Assembly: GCA_017628435.1 (NCBI GenBank)
Contig: JAGBZE010000111.1
Coordinates: 1-10,151, forward strand
Direction: 5' to 3'
From: Akkermansia sp.
GTDB lineage: Bacteria > Verrucomicrobiota > Verrucomicrobiia > Verrucomicrobiales > Akkermansiaceae
DNA: 10,151 bases
Shown: one piece after another, positions 1 through 7,054 of the stretch
Position numbering within the stretch: position 1 is the first letter of the stretch
Layout: each line of letters starts with the position of its first letter
Made by a program: the position numbers and the translations under genes
The notes under the pieces: model-generated
The model's database searches: none
Told to the model about the DNA's origin: nothing
Seen by the model: the letters and a program-made list of their open reading frames with translations, nothing else

Positions 1-1344
1 GCATTTTTCCACGAAGGAGGGGTGGCAGAACGTCTGTCAATATGGTGGCAATCATACCTTACCTGGGTATCTCGAAGTGGCGAATTCCTGGCACACCTGG
101 TGGGTGTCTCACAAAATCGCTGGGAGGTATTTCTACTTGTCCCCTTGTTTGTGATACTCTCGCCGATATTCTTTTTCAAACTTGTTACAAACCCAACACA
201 AAGCCTATGCTCAACAAAGGGGGTGCATTTCTATGTTTTAAGCATCTCGCTTTTGCTGCTCTCTACAAAACTTAATGCTTGGCGCATTTTTTATTGCTTT
301 GCTGCCAGCATGAATTATCTTTTCCCTTGCATATCCGCAGTTCTTTTTTTATCGTTCTACAACCCTGCAAGATGGAATAATATTGAAGGGAATACGATGA
401 GAGGGAATGTGAGACGGTCTCTTGCTGTTCTGGTATTGGGGATATATACATGTTGGGGAGGCGAATCACTTGCCCTTATGCTTCTGGTTCTGATGTTCAT
501 CTGGTTCACCTACCGAATGCGCCGACATCTATTTATCCCTGTACAATGTTGGATGGGGTTCATCGGGACGGTCATCGGGGCAACTCTGTTATTTGCCGCA
601 CCCGCCCTGAAATTCAGAAGCCAGAATGATGCAAAAGCCCGAATACTGGACATCACAGAAATGAGCTCAGAGCAAATCCACCATTTCGTCACGAACTTAT
701 CCTGGGAGCAAGTCAATCTTTTAAAAGGGAGTAGTTCCGTCATTATCCTGGATGGCATTCCGCTGTGGCAACATGTTCATTTCCTTCCATATCTTTTAGA
801 GCGTTATGTAGAGTGCAGTGTATACATATTGTCGATTTTATTAGTTTTTGGGCTATTAGCATTTTTCAACACAAAGAAATCAAAACTTGACATATATGTC
901 ATAACAGGCACACTTGCAATCTCCTTATTCTCCGCCTGTGCGTATTTATACAGCTGCATTCCTACTCCTATGAGCTTCGCCCAGGCCACAATCTCTTTAA
1001 TTGGCGCTATTTCCTATATATACTGGAACAGCAGAATTTCTGTGAAGAAATTACGCCTTGTTACTATTGTCGTGTTTTCTATAGCGTTGTTCCATCTCGT
1101 CCCCGCTGGAATTGAAGCGTGGCAATATAAGAGCTATGAAAAAATCAGGTTTAACGAAATTGACCAACAAAAATCTCGTGGTGTACAGGACATCATTCTG
1201 CCCCCGGCCTATCCCTCTCCCCCCGTCGATCCCCTTGGTCTCATTAAACAGTCTGATTTGAAAGAAGATCCTACAGCATACCCCAATATAATGGCTCCAA
1301 AAGTACTGCACGTTAAAAGCGTCTCACAATTACCATGTAAATGA
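1..1344 (+). CDS. DUF6056-like multi-pass membrane protein, 5' partial
   Basis: An integral membrane protein of unknown biochemical function. From the GTG at 22 it would be 440 residues, but the frame stays open to the window edge (residues AFFHEGG precede it), and the AAGGAGG at 14-20 is only 1 nt from that GTG, too close to serve it. I therefore treat the gene as missing its start. Numbering from GTG22, hydrophobic segments lie near residues 36-54, 69-82, 97-112, 134-162, 175-195, 266-282, 290-312, 319-335 and 346-361. DUF6056-like signs are a W-x-SR-SGE motif (residues 15-21) before the first segment, a MNYLFP turn (97-102), a GGES motif (146-149), a G-x(3)-GATLLFAAP segment (182-194) and a soluble tail after W367 with a 'G-x-x-DIILPP' stretch. 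Related large membrane proteins are often found with cell-surface glycan genes, so a glycosyl-lipid role is possible but unproven. The gene is visibly AT-richer than uvrA, suggesting horizontal acquisition. Family call is from memory of motifs. Confidence 0.72.
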   Translation, partial: AFFHEGGVAERLSIWWQSYLTWVSRSGEFLAHLVGVSQNRWEVFLLVPLFVILSPIFFFKLVTNPTQSLCSTKGVHFYVLSISLLLLSTKLNAWRIFYCFAASMNYLFPCISAVLFLSFYNPARWNNIEGNTMRGNVRRSLAVLVLGIYTCWGGESLALMLLVLMFIWFTYRMRRHLFIPVQCWMGFIGTVIGATLLFAAPALKFRSQNDAKARILDITEMSSEQIHHFVTNLSWEQVNLLKGSSSVIILDGIPLWQHVHFLPYLLERYVECSVYILSILLVFGLLAFFNTKKSKLDIYVITGTLAISLFSACAYLYSCIPTPMSFAQATISLIGAISYIYWNSRISVKKLRLVTIVVFSIALFHLVPAGIEAWQYKSYEKIRFNEIDQQKSRGVQDIILPPAYPSPPVDPLGLIKQSDLKEDPTAYPNIMAPKVLHVKSVSQLPCK

Positions 1345-1422
1345 GAATAAATTTGGTATTTAACGTATAGATTGACAGATCTCTTGCCATTATTTGCAGC
1401 ATCGCAGCTGATTTGATGATAA

Positions 1423-1438
1423 GGGTTCAGGCGAACCC
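1423..1438. terminator. Palindrome between convergent genes, possible weak terminator
   Basis: GGGTTC (1423-1428), loop AGGC, GAACCC (1433-1438): a perfect 6-bp stem with a 4-nt loop. It lies 4 nt beyond the uvrA stop and 79 nt beyond the stop of the membrane-protein gene, where a shared terminator would be expected. Neither strand has a convincing T-run after it; on the uvrA side the following bases are TTATCATC. It may only be an RNA 3'-end stabiliser. Confidence 0.35.
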
Positions 1439-1441
1439 GCA

Positions 1442-4400
1442 TCACCTTTCCAGCTCGGCTTTGATGAAAGGCGCTGTGGAGGAATTGGCGCGGGAGAGCT
1501 GGCGGACGGTGCCCTGGGCGGTGATGGTGCCGCCGGAGGTGCCGGCGCCGGGGCCGAGGTCGATGACATAGTCGGCTTCGCAGATGAGCTCGAGGTTGTG
1601 CTCGATGACCACGACGGTGTTGCCCATTTCGACCAGGCGGCGGAGCACCTGAACGAGAAGGCGCACGTCGTGCGGGTGGAGGCCGATGGTGGGTTCCTCA
1701 ATAATGTAGAGGTCCTGCGGCAGGGCCTTGCCCTTGCGGATGGCGTTGAGGGCAGCACGGCGGCCCTTGATGAGCTCTGCCACCAGCTTGATGCGCTGGG
1801 CTTCGCCGCCGCTGAGAGTGTTGCTGGCCTGGCCGAGAGTGAGGTACCCCAGTCCGGTGTCGCACAGCAGGCGCAGCGGGTCGGCCAGGCGGGGCTGGCT
1901 GGCGAAGAATTCGGCAGCTTCCTCCATGTCCATGTTCAGCACCTCCGCAATATTCTTCCCCTTGTAGCGCACCTGGAGCGTGCGGGAGTTGTAACGTGCG
2001 CCGCGGCATGTCTCGCAAGGCACCGTGCAGGGCGGCAGGAAATCCATTTCCTGACGCTGGTAGCCCGTGCCCTTGCAGGCCTCGCAATGGCCGGCGGCGG
2101 TGTTGAACGAAAAGCGTCCCGCATCGAAGCCCAGGCGGCGGGCATCCGCGCTCTGGGCAAAGAGCGAGCGAATCTCATTGAAAATGCCGATATACGTGGC
2201 GGGGGTGCTGCGCGGAGTCTTGCCCAGCGGGCTCTGGTCCACCTGGTACAGGGCGCGCACGGAGTCCAGTCCCCTGCTCTGTCTCCACGCGGCGCGTTCC
2301 TCGCGGGAAATGCTGCCGCCCAGCGCCTCGCGCACAGCGGGCCCGAGCGTCTCCGTAATAAGCGAGGTCTTGCCCGCGCCGCTGGGGCCGGTCACCACTG
2401 TGAAGCGGGCGCGGGGAATTCGCAGCGTCACATCCTTCAGGTTGTGCAGGTTGCAGCCCTCCACCTCCAGCCACTCGGCATCCTTTACGGGCAGATATTT
2501 ACCGCAGAAGGGGTGTTTCTCGCGACTGAGCAACGCACGCCCCGTGACCGAATCCGGGTTATGCTCCACCGCATCAAACGAGCCCTGCGCCATAATCTGG
2601 CCGCCATGGATACCAGCAGCCGGCCCCAGGTCGATGATATGGTCGGCAGCGCGCATAGTATCTTCATCATGCTCCACCACCAGCAGGGTATTACCACGGT
2701 GCTTCAAATCCGCCAGCGTGCTCAGCAGACGCTCATTATCCTGCGGGTGCAGACCAATGGTCGGCTCATCCAGCACGTAAAGCACGCCGCGCAGCTCCGA
2801 CCCCAGCTGAGCCGCCAGACGGATGCGCTGCGTCTCGCCACCGGAAAGCGTGGTAGCTGCGCGGTCCAGCGACAGGTAGCCCAGGCCCACACGCTGCAGG
2901 AAACGCAGACGCGGCGCAATCTCCGCCATCACGTTGCGGGCAATTTCAGCATCTCGGCCCTCAAACTTCCAACTTTCCACCACGGGCAGCGCTGCATCTG
3001 CCGACAAAGCACCAATCTCTGCAATATTCCGACCGAAGAGCGTGACCCCCATGGCAAAAGAATTCAGACGCGAGCCATGGCACACCGGGCAGAGCACACT
3101 TTCCTCCTCCTTAGCGGCGGCGCGCTCCACATCGCGGTCGTACTTCAGCTCCACCTCCAGCTGGCTGAGCTTCTCCTCCGGCTTGGCACCGGATTTCACC
3201 TTGCCCACGCGGCCGTGGCCCAGGCAGTGCGGGCACCACCCGCGCGGCGAGTTGAACGAGAAGGTCGAGGGCTCAGGCTCGGCAAACGATTCGCCGCAGG
3301 AGGGGCACGTGAGACGCGTGCCGATGAGCTGGTCCTCCCTCCCCTTCAGCAGGCGGATAAAGCCATCGCCCATTTCCAGCGCGCGGGAAACGGTCTCCAT
3401 AATCCCCGCGTAGTCGGCCTCCTGACCATTTGCCGTGATGCGGTTACCCTGCACACAGATTTCCGCCAGCACCACATCCACATCGTGGTTCGAGTAGCGG
3501 TCCAGCGGCGTAAAAGCATCCGGCGCCACCAGCACGCCATCCGCGCGCAGGTAGGGATACTTCTTCTTCGCCGCCCAGCGTGCCAGGTCGGCATAGTGGC
3601 CCTTGCGGTTGCGCACCACCGGAGCGGCAATCATGAGACTGGCGGGGCGTGCGGCAATCTCCTGCTGCACCATGGCCTGAATCTCCGCCGGGGAACGCCG
3701 GCCCACCGGCACGCAGCACTTCGGGCAGTGCGGCTGGCCCAGCTTGGCATACAGCAGACGCAGGAACTGCCACACCTCCGTCACCGTGCCCACGGTCGAC
3801 TTGCAGCCGCCGCGGGAGCGGTTCTGCTCGATGGCCACGGTGGGCGGCAGCCCAGTCAGGCGGTCAATATCCGGCGTCTCCATCTGCTCCGTGAACTGGC
3901 GGGCGTAGGGACTCATCACGTCCATGAAACGCTTCTGTCCCTCAGCAAAAATGATATCAAAAGCCAGCGTACTCTTGCCGCTGCCGGAAAGGCCGGTCAC
4001 CACGGTCATGGCATCGCGGGGAATATCCACGTCGATATTCTTCAGCTGGTGGTGGCGCGCGCCGCGCAGGGCAATCACGCCCTCCGGCACGCTGGAATCG
4101 TGGTCCTCCGCCGCCATGAGCGGCAGCGCATCATACTCCATCTGCAGCGCCTCCGCCAGGAAATGCGAGGTGAAGCCCGCCCCGGTGGCGGCCACATCCT
4201 CCGGCGTGCCCTGCGCCACCAGCAGACCACCCCCGGTGCCGCCCTCCGGCCCCAGGTCGATGACGTGGTCAGCGCATTTGATAAGCTCCATATTGTGCTC
4301 AATGACCAGCAGCGTGTTCCCCTGCTCCACCAGGCGGTCGAACACGCGCAGCAGCACCTCCAGGTCGCGGAAATGCAGACCCGTGCCGGGTTCATCCAGA

Positions 4401-6958
4401 ATCAGCAGACGGCCCTTGCCCTGCTTCTCGCCCGTGAGGGAATCCACGAGGATATGCGCCAGCTTCAGACGCTGGTTCTCACCGCCGGAAAGCGTGTTGA
4501 GCGGCTGTCCGAGCCCCAGGTGCCCCAGTCCCACATCCACCAGCACCTGCAGACGCGCTGCAATGCGGCGGGCGCGGGCATTCTTCTCGCGGGCAAAGAG
4601 CCGCTGCGCGTGGGTAATGTCCAGCGCCAGCATTTCGGCCATATTATAGCCCAGCAGAGTAATGGAAAGCGCCTGCTCCGTGTAGCGCGTGCCGTGGCAC
4701 AGGGCGCAGGGCACAAAAATATCCGAAAGGAACTGCATCTCCACCTTTTCCTGCCCCAGACCGGAGCAGCGCGGGCAGCGGCCATCGCCGCTGTTGAAGG
4801 AGAAATAGCCGGGCTTCAGGCCACGCGCCTGGGCGGCAGGCTCTGCCACAAACAAAGCGCGGATATCCTCGAAAACACCGATATACACCGCAGGCGTACT
4901 GCGCGGTGTACGCACAATGGGGCTCTGGTCCACCAGCACCACTTCCTCCACGGCATCCAGCCCGGAAATGCAGCGCACCTGCACCTCGTCCTCATCATCC
5001 AGCTCCTCCGGATGCACCGAACCGAACAACACCTGACAAGCCAGCGTACTCTTACCGCTGCCGGAAACACCCGTCAGACAGTTATACACGCCCAGCGGAA
5101 TATCCACGGAGAAATCATGCAGGTTGTGGCACTCTGCCCCCTCGATGCGGATACGCCCCTTCCCCTTGCGGCGCCGCGGCGGCACGGGAATGCAACGGCT
5201 GCCGCTGAGGAACTGCCCCGTGAGGGAATCGGCCTGGCGCAGAATGCCCGCGGGCTCGCCGGCATACACCAGCTCGCCACCGGCGGCACCACTGCCCGGG
5301 CCCATGTCCACGAGGTAATCCGCCGCGCGCATCACGGCTTCCTCATGCTCCACCACCACCAGCGTATTACCGCGGTGTGCCAGGCGGCGCATGGCCGCAA
5401 TGAGCCGGGCCGTATCGCGGGCATGCAGGCCCACCGTGGGTTCATCCAGCACAAAAAGAGTCTCCGTGAGCGCGGCACCCAGACAGGTGGTAAGGCTCAC
5501 GCGCTCAATCTCGCCACCGGAAAGCGAGCGCGTGAGGCGGCTGGCGGAAATATAGCCCAGGCCCACCTCGCAGAGGTAGGCCACGCGGCTGCGGAACTCC
5601 TTCACCGCCTGCTCCAGCGAGCGGTCCTCCCCGGTGTGGCCCAGCACATGCTCATCCAGCCAGGGCAGCAGCTCATCCATGGGCAGCGCCTGCACCTGCG
5701 GCACCGTGAGCCCACCGATAGTGAAGGCAAGCGCCTCCGGACGCAGGCGGCCGCCGTGGCACTCCGGGCACACACTGTACACGCGATAAAACGAGAGGAA
5801 CACGCGCACGCTCATCTTGTGCGCATGCTTCTCCATATCATCGAAAATCCCCTTGTAGCCATACCACAGGCCCTGGTCCCAGGCCTCCCAGGGGTCCATA
5901 TCTCCCGCCTCACCGTAGAACACCCAGTCCTTTTCCTGCTGGCTGAGCTCATTCCACGGCACATCCATGCGCACGGAGGGACGGCGCTTATTGGCCTTCT
6001 CCAAATCCTTGTAGCAGGCGGAAAGCGTGGCCGAGGAAAGCATTTTCAGCGCACCATCGGCAATGGATTTGTCGGGGATGATGCCCTTGTTGTAATCGTA
6101 GGTGATGCTGCGGCCATAGCCCTTGCACGCGGGGCATGCGCCCAGCGGGGAATTGCCGCTGAACAGACCGGGGCGCGGCTCCTGCAGCGGATACCAGTCG
6201 CTGCGGAACTCCCGGGGAGCCTGCCAGCTGCCATCCGCTGCGGCAAGAGAAACCTGCGCCACATCCTGCCCCAGATGCAAAGCCGTTTCCAGCGCTTCCA
6301 TGAGACGCGCGCGGGAATCGGGCACCAGTTTCACGCGGTCCTGCACCACCAGCCAGCGCTCCATGCCCAGAGCCGCCTCTGTGGCATCCGAAAGGCGCTG
6401 CACAGAGCCCCCGGCCAGCACACGCAGGTAGCCCTGTGCCTCCAGCGCCTGCACCATTTCCTCGAAACTGCCCACAGGGCGCACTGCAAAGCACACCAGA
6501 GCCGATTCTCCGGGATGCGAGGCAATCAATTCATCGGCCACGCCCTGCGGCGTGGCGGGGCGCACCACATTGCCCGCGGCATCGCGCCCCACAGCCAGGC
6601 GGGAGAAAATGAGCTTCAGGTACTCATTCATGCCCGTCATGGTACCCACTGTGGAGCGGGAATTCTTCACGCTGTTGCGCTGCCCCAGCGCAATGGCGGG
6701 CGGCACATTCTCCACCGCCTCCACATTCGGGCGGTCCATGCGGTCCATGAACTGGCGCACGTAGGGCGAGAAGGTCTCCACATAGCGCCGCTGGCCTTCG
6801 GCATACAACGTACTCATGGCCAACGAGGTCTTGCCGCTGCCGCTCGGGCCCGTCACCACCGTGATGCCACCCAGCGGTATATCCACATCCACCCCCTTCA
6901 AGTTGTGCTCCTTCGCACCCCGAATGTGAATCTCCTTGTCCTCGCCTCGCTTATTCAT
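1442..6958 (-). CDS. uvrA: Tandem (double-length) excinuclease ABC subunit A
   Basis: The damage-recognition ATPase of nucleotide excision repair, which scans DNA with UvrB in the cytoplasm. At 1838 residues it is about twice the usual ~940 and consists of two UvrA-like halves (about 1-945 and 960-1838). Four ABC domains are visible. Walker A: GPSGSGKTS 37-45, GVSGSGKST 630-638, GLSGSGKST 989-997, GPSGAGKTS 1524-1532. Signature LSGGE: 479, 823, 1371, 1715. Walker B: VLDEPTVG 503-510, ILDEPGTG 853-860, VLDEPTIG 1396-1402 region, IIEEPTIG 1752-1759. H-loop His: 538, 888, 1430, 1787. CxxC pairs in half 1: 275/278, 397/400, 728/731, 751/754. Half 2: 1078/1081, 1218/1221, 1242/1245, 1290/1293, 1625/1628, 1648/1651. 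Half 1 lacks two of the CxxC motifs present in half 2, whereas half 2 has only 44 residues where half 1 carries a 118-residue insertion (279-396). Double-length UvrA is known from Chlamydia and planctomycetes. The ATG has no Shine-Dalgarno but sits 6 nt after a -10 box. NBD4 has Glu for the Walker B Asp. The last ~135 codons use different synonymous codons. Confidence 0.96.
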   Translation of the reverse strand: MNKRGEDKEIHIRGAKEHNLKGVDVDIPLGGITVVTGPSGSGKTSLAMSTLYAEGQRRYVETFSPYVRQFMDRMDRPNVEAVENVPPAIALGQRNSVKNSRSTVGTMTGMNEYLKLIFSRLAVGRDAAGNVVRPATPQGVADELIASHPGESALVCFAVRPVGSFEEMVQALEAQGYLRVLAGGSVQRLSDATEAALGMERWLVVQDRVKLVPDSRARLMEALETALHLGQDVAQVSLAAADGSWQAPREFRSDWYPLQEPRPGLFSGNSPLGACPACKGYGRSITYDYNKGIIPDKSIADGALKMLSSATLSACYKDLEKANKRRPSVRMDVPWNELSQQEKDWVFYGEAGDMDPWEAWDQGLWYGYKGIFDDMEKHAHKMSVRVFLSFYRVYSVCPECHGGRLRPEALAFTIGGLTVPQVQALPMDELLPWLDEHVLGHTGEDRSLEQAVKEFRSRVAYLCEVGLGYISASRLTRSLSGGEIERVSLTTCLGAALTETLFVLDEPTVGLHARDTARLIAAMRRLAHRGNTLVVVEHEEAVMRAADYLVDMGPGSGAAGGELVYAGEPAGILRQADSLTGQFLSGSRCIPVPPRRRKGKGRIRIEGAECHNLHDFSVDIPLGVYNCLTGVSGSGKSTLACQVLFGSVHPEELDDEDEVQVRCISGLDAVEEVVLVDQSPIVRTPRSTPAVYIGVFEDIRALFVAEPAAQARGLKPGYFSFNSGDGRCPRCSGLGQEKVEMQFLSDIFVPCALCHGTRYTEQALSITLLGYNMAEMLALDITHAQRLFAREKNARARRIAARLQVLVDVGLGHLGLGQPLNTLSGGENQRLKLAHILVDSLTGEKQGKGRLLILDEPGTGLHFRDLEVLLRVFDRLVEQGNTLLVIEHNMELIKCADHVIDLGPEGGTGGGLLVAQGTPEDVAATGAGFTSHFLAEALQMEYDALPLMAAEDHDSSVPEGVIALRGARHHQLKNIDVDIPRDAMTVVTGLSGSGKSTLAFDIIFAEGQKRFMDVMSPYARQFTEQMETPDIDRLTGLPPTVAIEQNRSRGGCKSTVGTVTEVWQFLRLLYAKLGQPHCPKCCVPVGRRSPAEIQAMVQQEIAARPASLMIAAPVVRNRKGHYADLARWAAKKKYPYLRADGVLVAPDAFTPLDRYSNHDVDVVLAEICVQGNRITANGQEADYAGIMETVSRALEMGDGFIRLLKGREDQLIGTRLTCPSCGESFAEPEPSTFSFNSPRGWCPHCLGHGRVGKVKSGAKPEEKLSQLEVELKYDRDVERAAAKEEESVLCPVCHGSRLNSFAMGVTLFGRNIAEIGALSADAALPVVESWKFEGRDAEIARNVMAEIAPRLRFLQRVGLGYLSLDRAATTLSGGETQRIRLAAQLGSELRGVLYVLDEPTIGLHPQDNERLLSTLADLKHRGNTLLVVEHDEDTMRAADHIIDLGPAAGIHGGQIMAQGSFDAVEHNPDSVTGRALLSREKHPFCGKYLPVKDAEWLEVEGCNLHNLKDVTLRIPRARFTVVTGPSGAGKTSLITETLGPAVREALGGSISREERAAWRQSRGLDSVRALYQVDQSPLGKTPRSTPATYIGIFNEIRSLFAQSADARRLGFDAGRFSFNTAAGHCEACKGTGYQRQEMDFLPPCTVPCETCRGARYNSRTLQVRYKGKNIAEVLNMDMEEAAEFFASQPRLADPLRLLCDTGLGYLTLGQASNTLSGGEAQRIKLVAELIKGRRAALNAIRKGKALPQDLYIIEEPTIGLHPHDVRLLVQVLRRLVEMGNTVVVIEHNLELICEADYVIDLGPGAGTSGGTITAQGTVRQLSRANSSTAPFIKAELER

Positions 6959-6964
6959 GGAATC

Positions 6965-6993
6965 ATTCTAAACTAGCACCCCGCCCAACACAA
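6965..6993 (-). promoter_or_regulatory. Candidate uvrA promoter giving a leaderless transcript
   Basis: On the minus strand: TTGTGT (6988-6993), a 17-nt spacer, and TAGAAT (6965-6970), which matches the sigma70 -10 consensus at 5 of 6 bases. Six nt separate the -10 box from the uvrA ATG, so the usual start point falls on the A of the ATG. The -35 box is weak (only TTG matches). No LexA-like or other operator is obvious in this 96-bp divergent region. Confidence 0.55.
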
Positions 6994-7019
6994 GCCGAAA
7001 GTGTGTCCGCAATAAAACA

Positions 7020-7048
7020 TTGTAGGAGCAGAGGGGAACTGATATAAT
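7020..7048 (+). promoter_or_regulatory. Candidate promoter of the ankyrin-like gene, leaderless
   Basis: TTGTAG (7020-7025), a 17-nt spacer, and a perfect TATAAT (7043-7048). GCGCTC then separates the -10 box from the ATG at 7055, so transcription would be expected to start on the A of the ATG. The spacing equals that of the divergent uvrA promoter. The purine-rich GGAGCAGAGGGG lies inside the spacer, upstream of the predicted start point, so it would not be in the mRNA as a ribosome-binding site. Confidence 0.65.
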
Positions 7049-7054
7049 GCGCTC

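Noticed and set aside
14..24. AAGGAGG followed by GTG as a translation start for the first gene
   Set aside because: Only 1 nt separates the purine run from the GTG, the frame is open further upstream, and the protein family normally has more N-terminal sequence. The start is more likely outside the window.
2067..4649. Long plus-strand frames of 237, 159 and 241 codons within uvrA
   Set aside because: Low-complexity, Ser/Arg/Pro-rich translations lying wholly inside uvrA, with no motifs or own promoter; shadows of the coding strand.
1598..6976. A 1792-codon open frame on the plus strand, antisense to uvrA
   Set aside because: It is the mirror of a strongly GC3-biased real gene, which removes stops from this antisense frame. 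Its product is full of His, Gln, Ala and Arg with no domain pattern, while the uvrA strand shows every expected UvrA motif.
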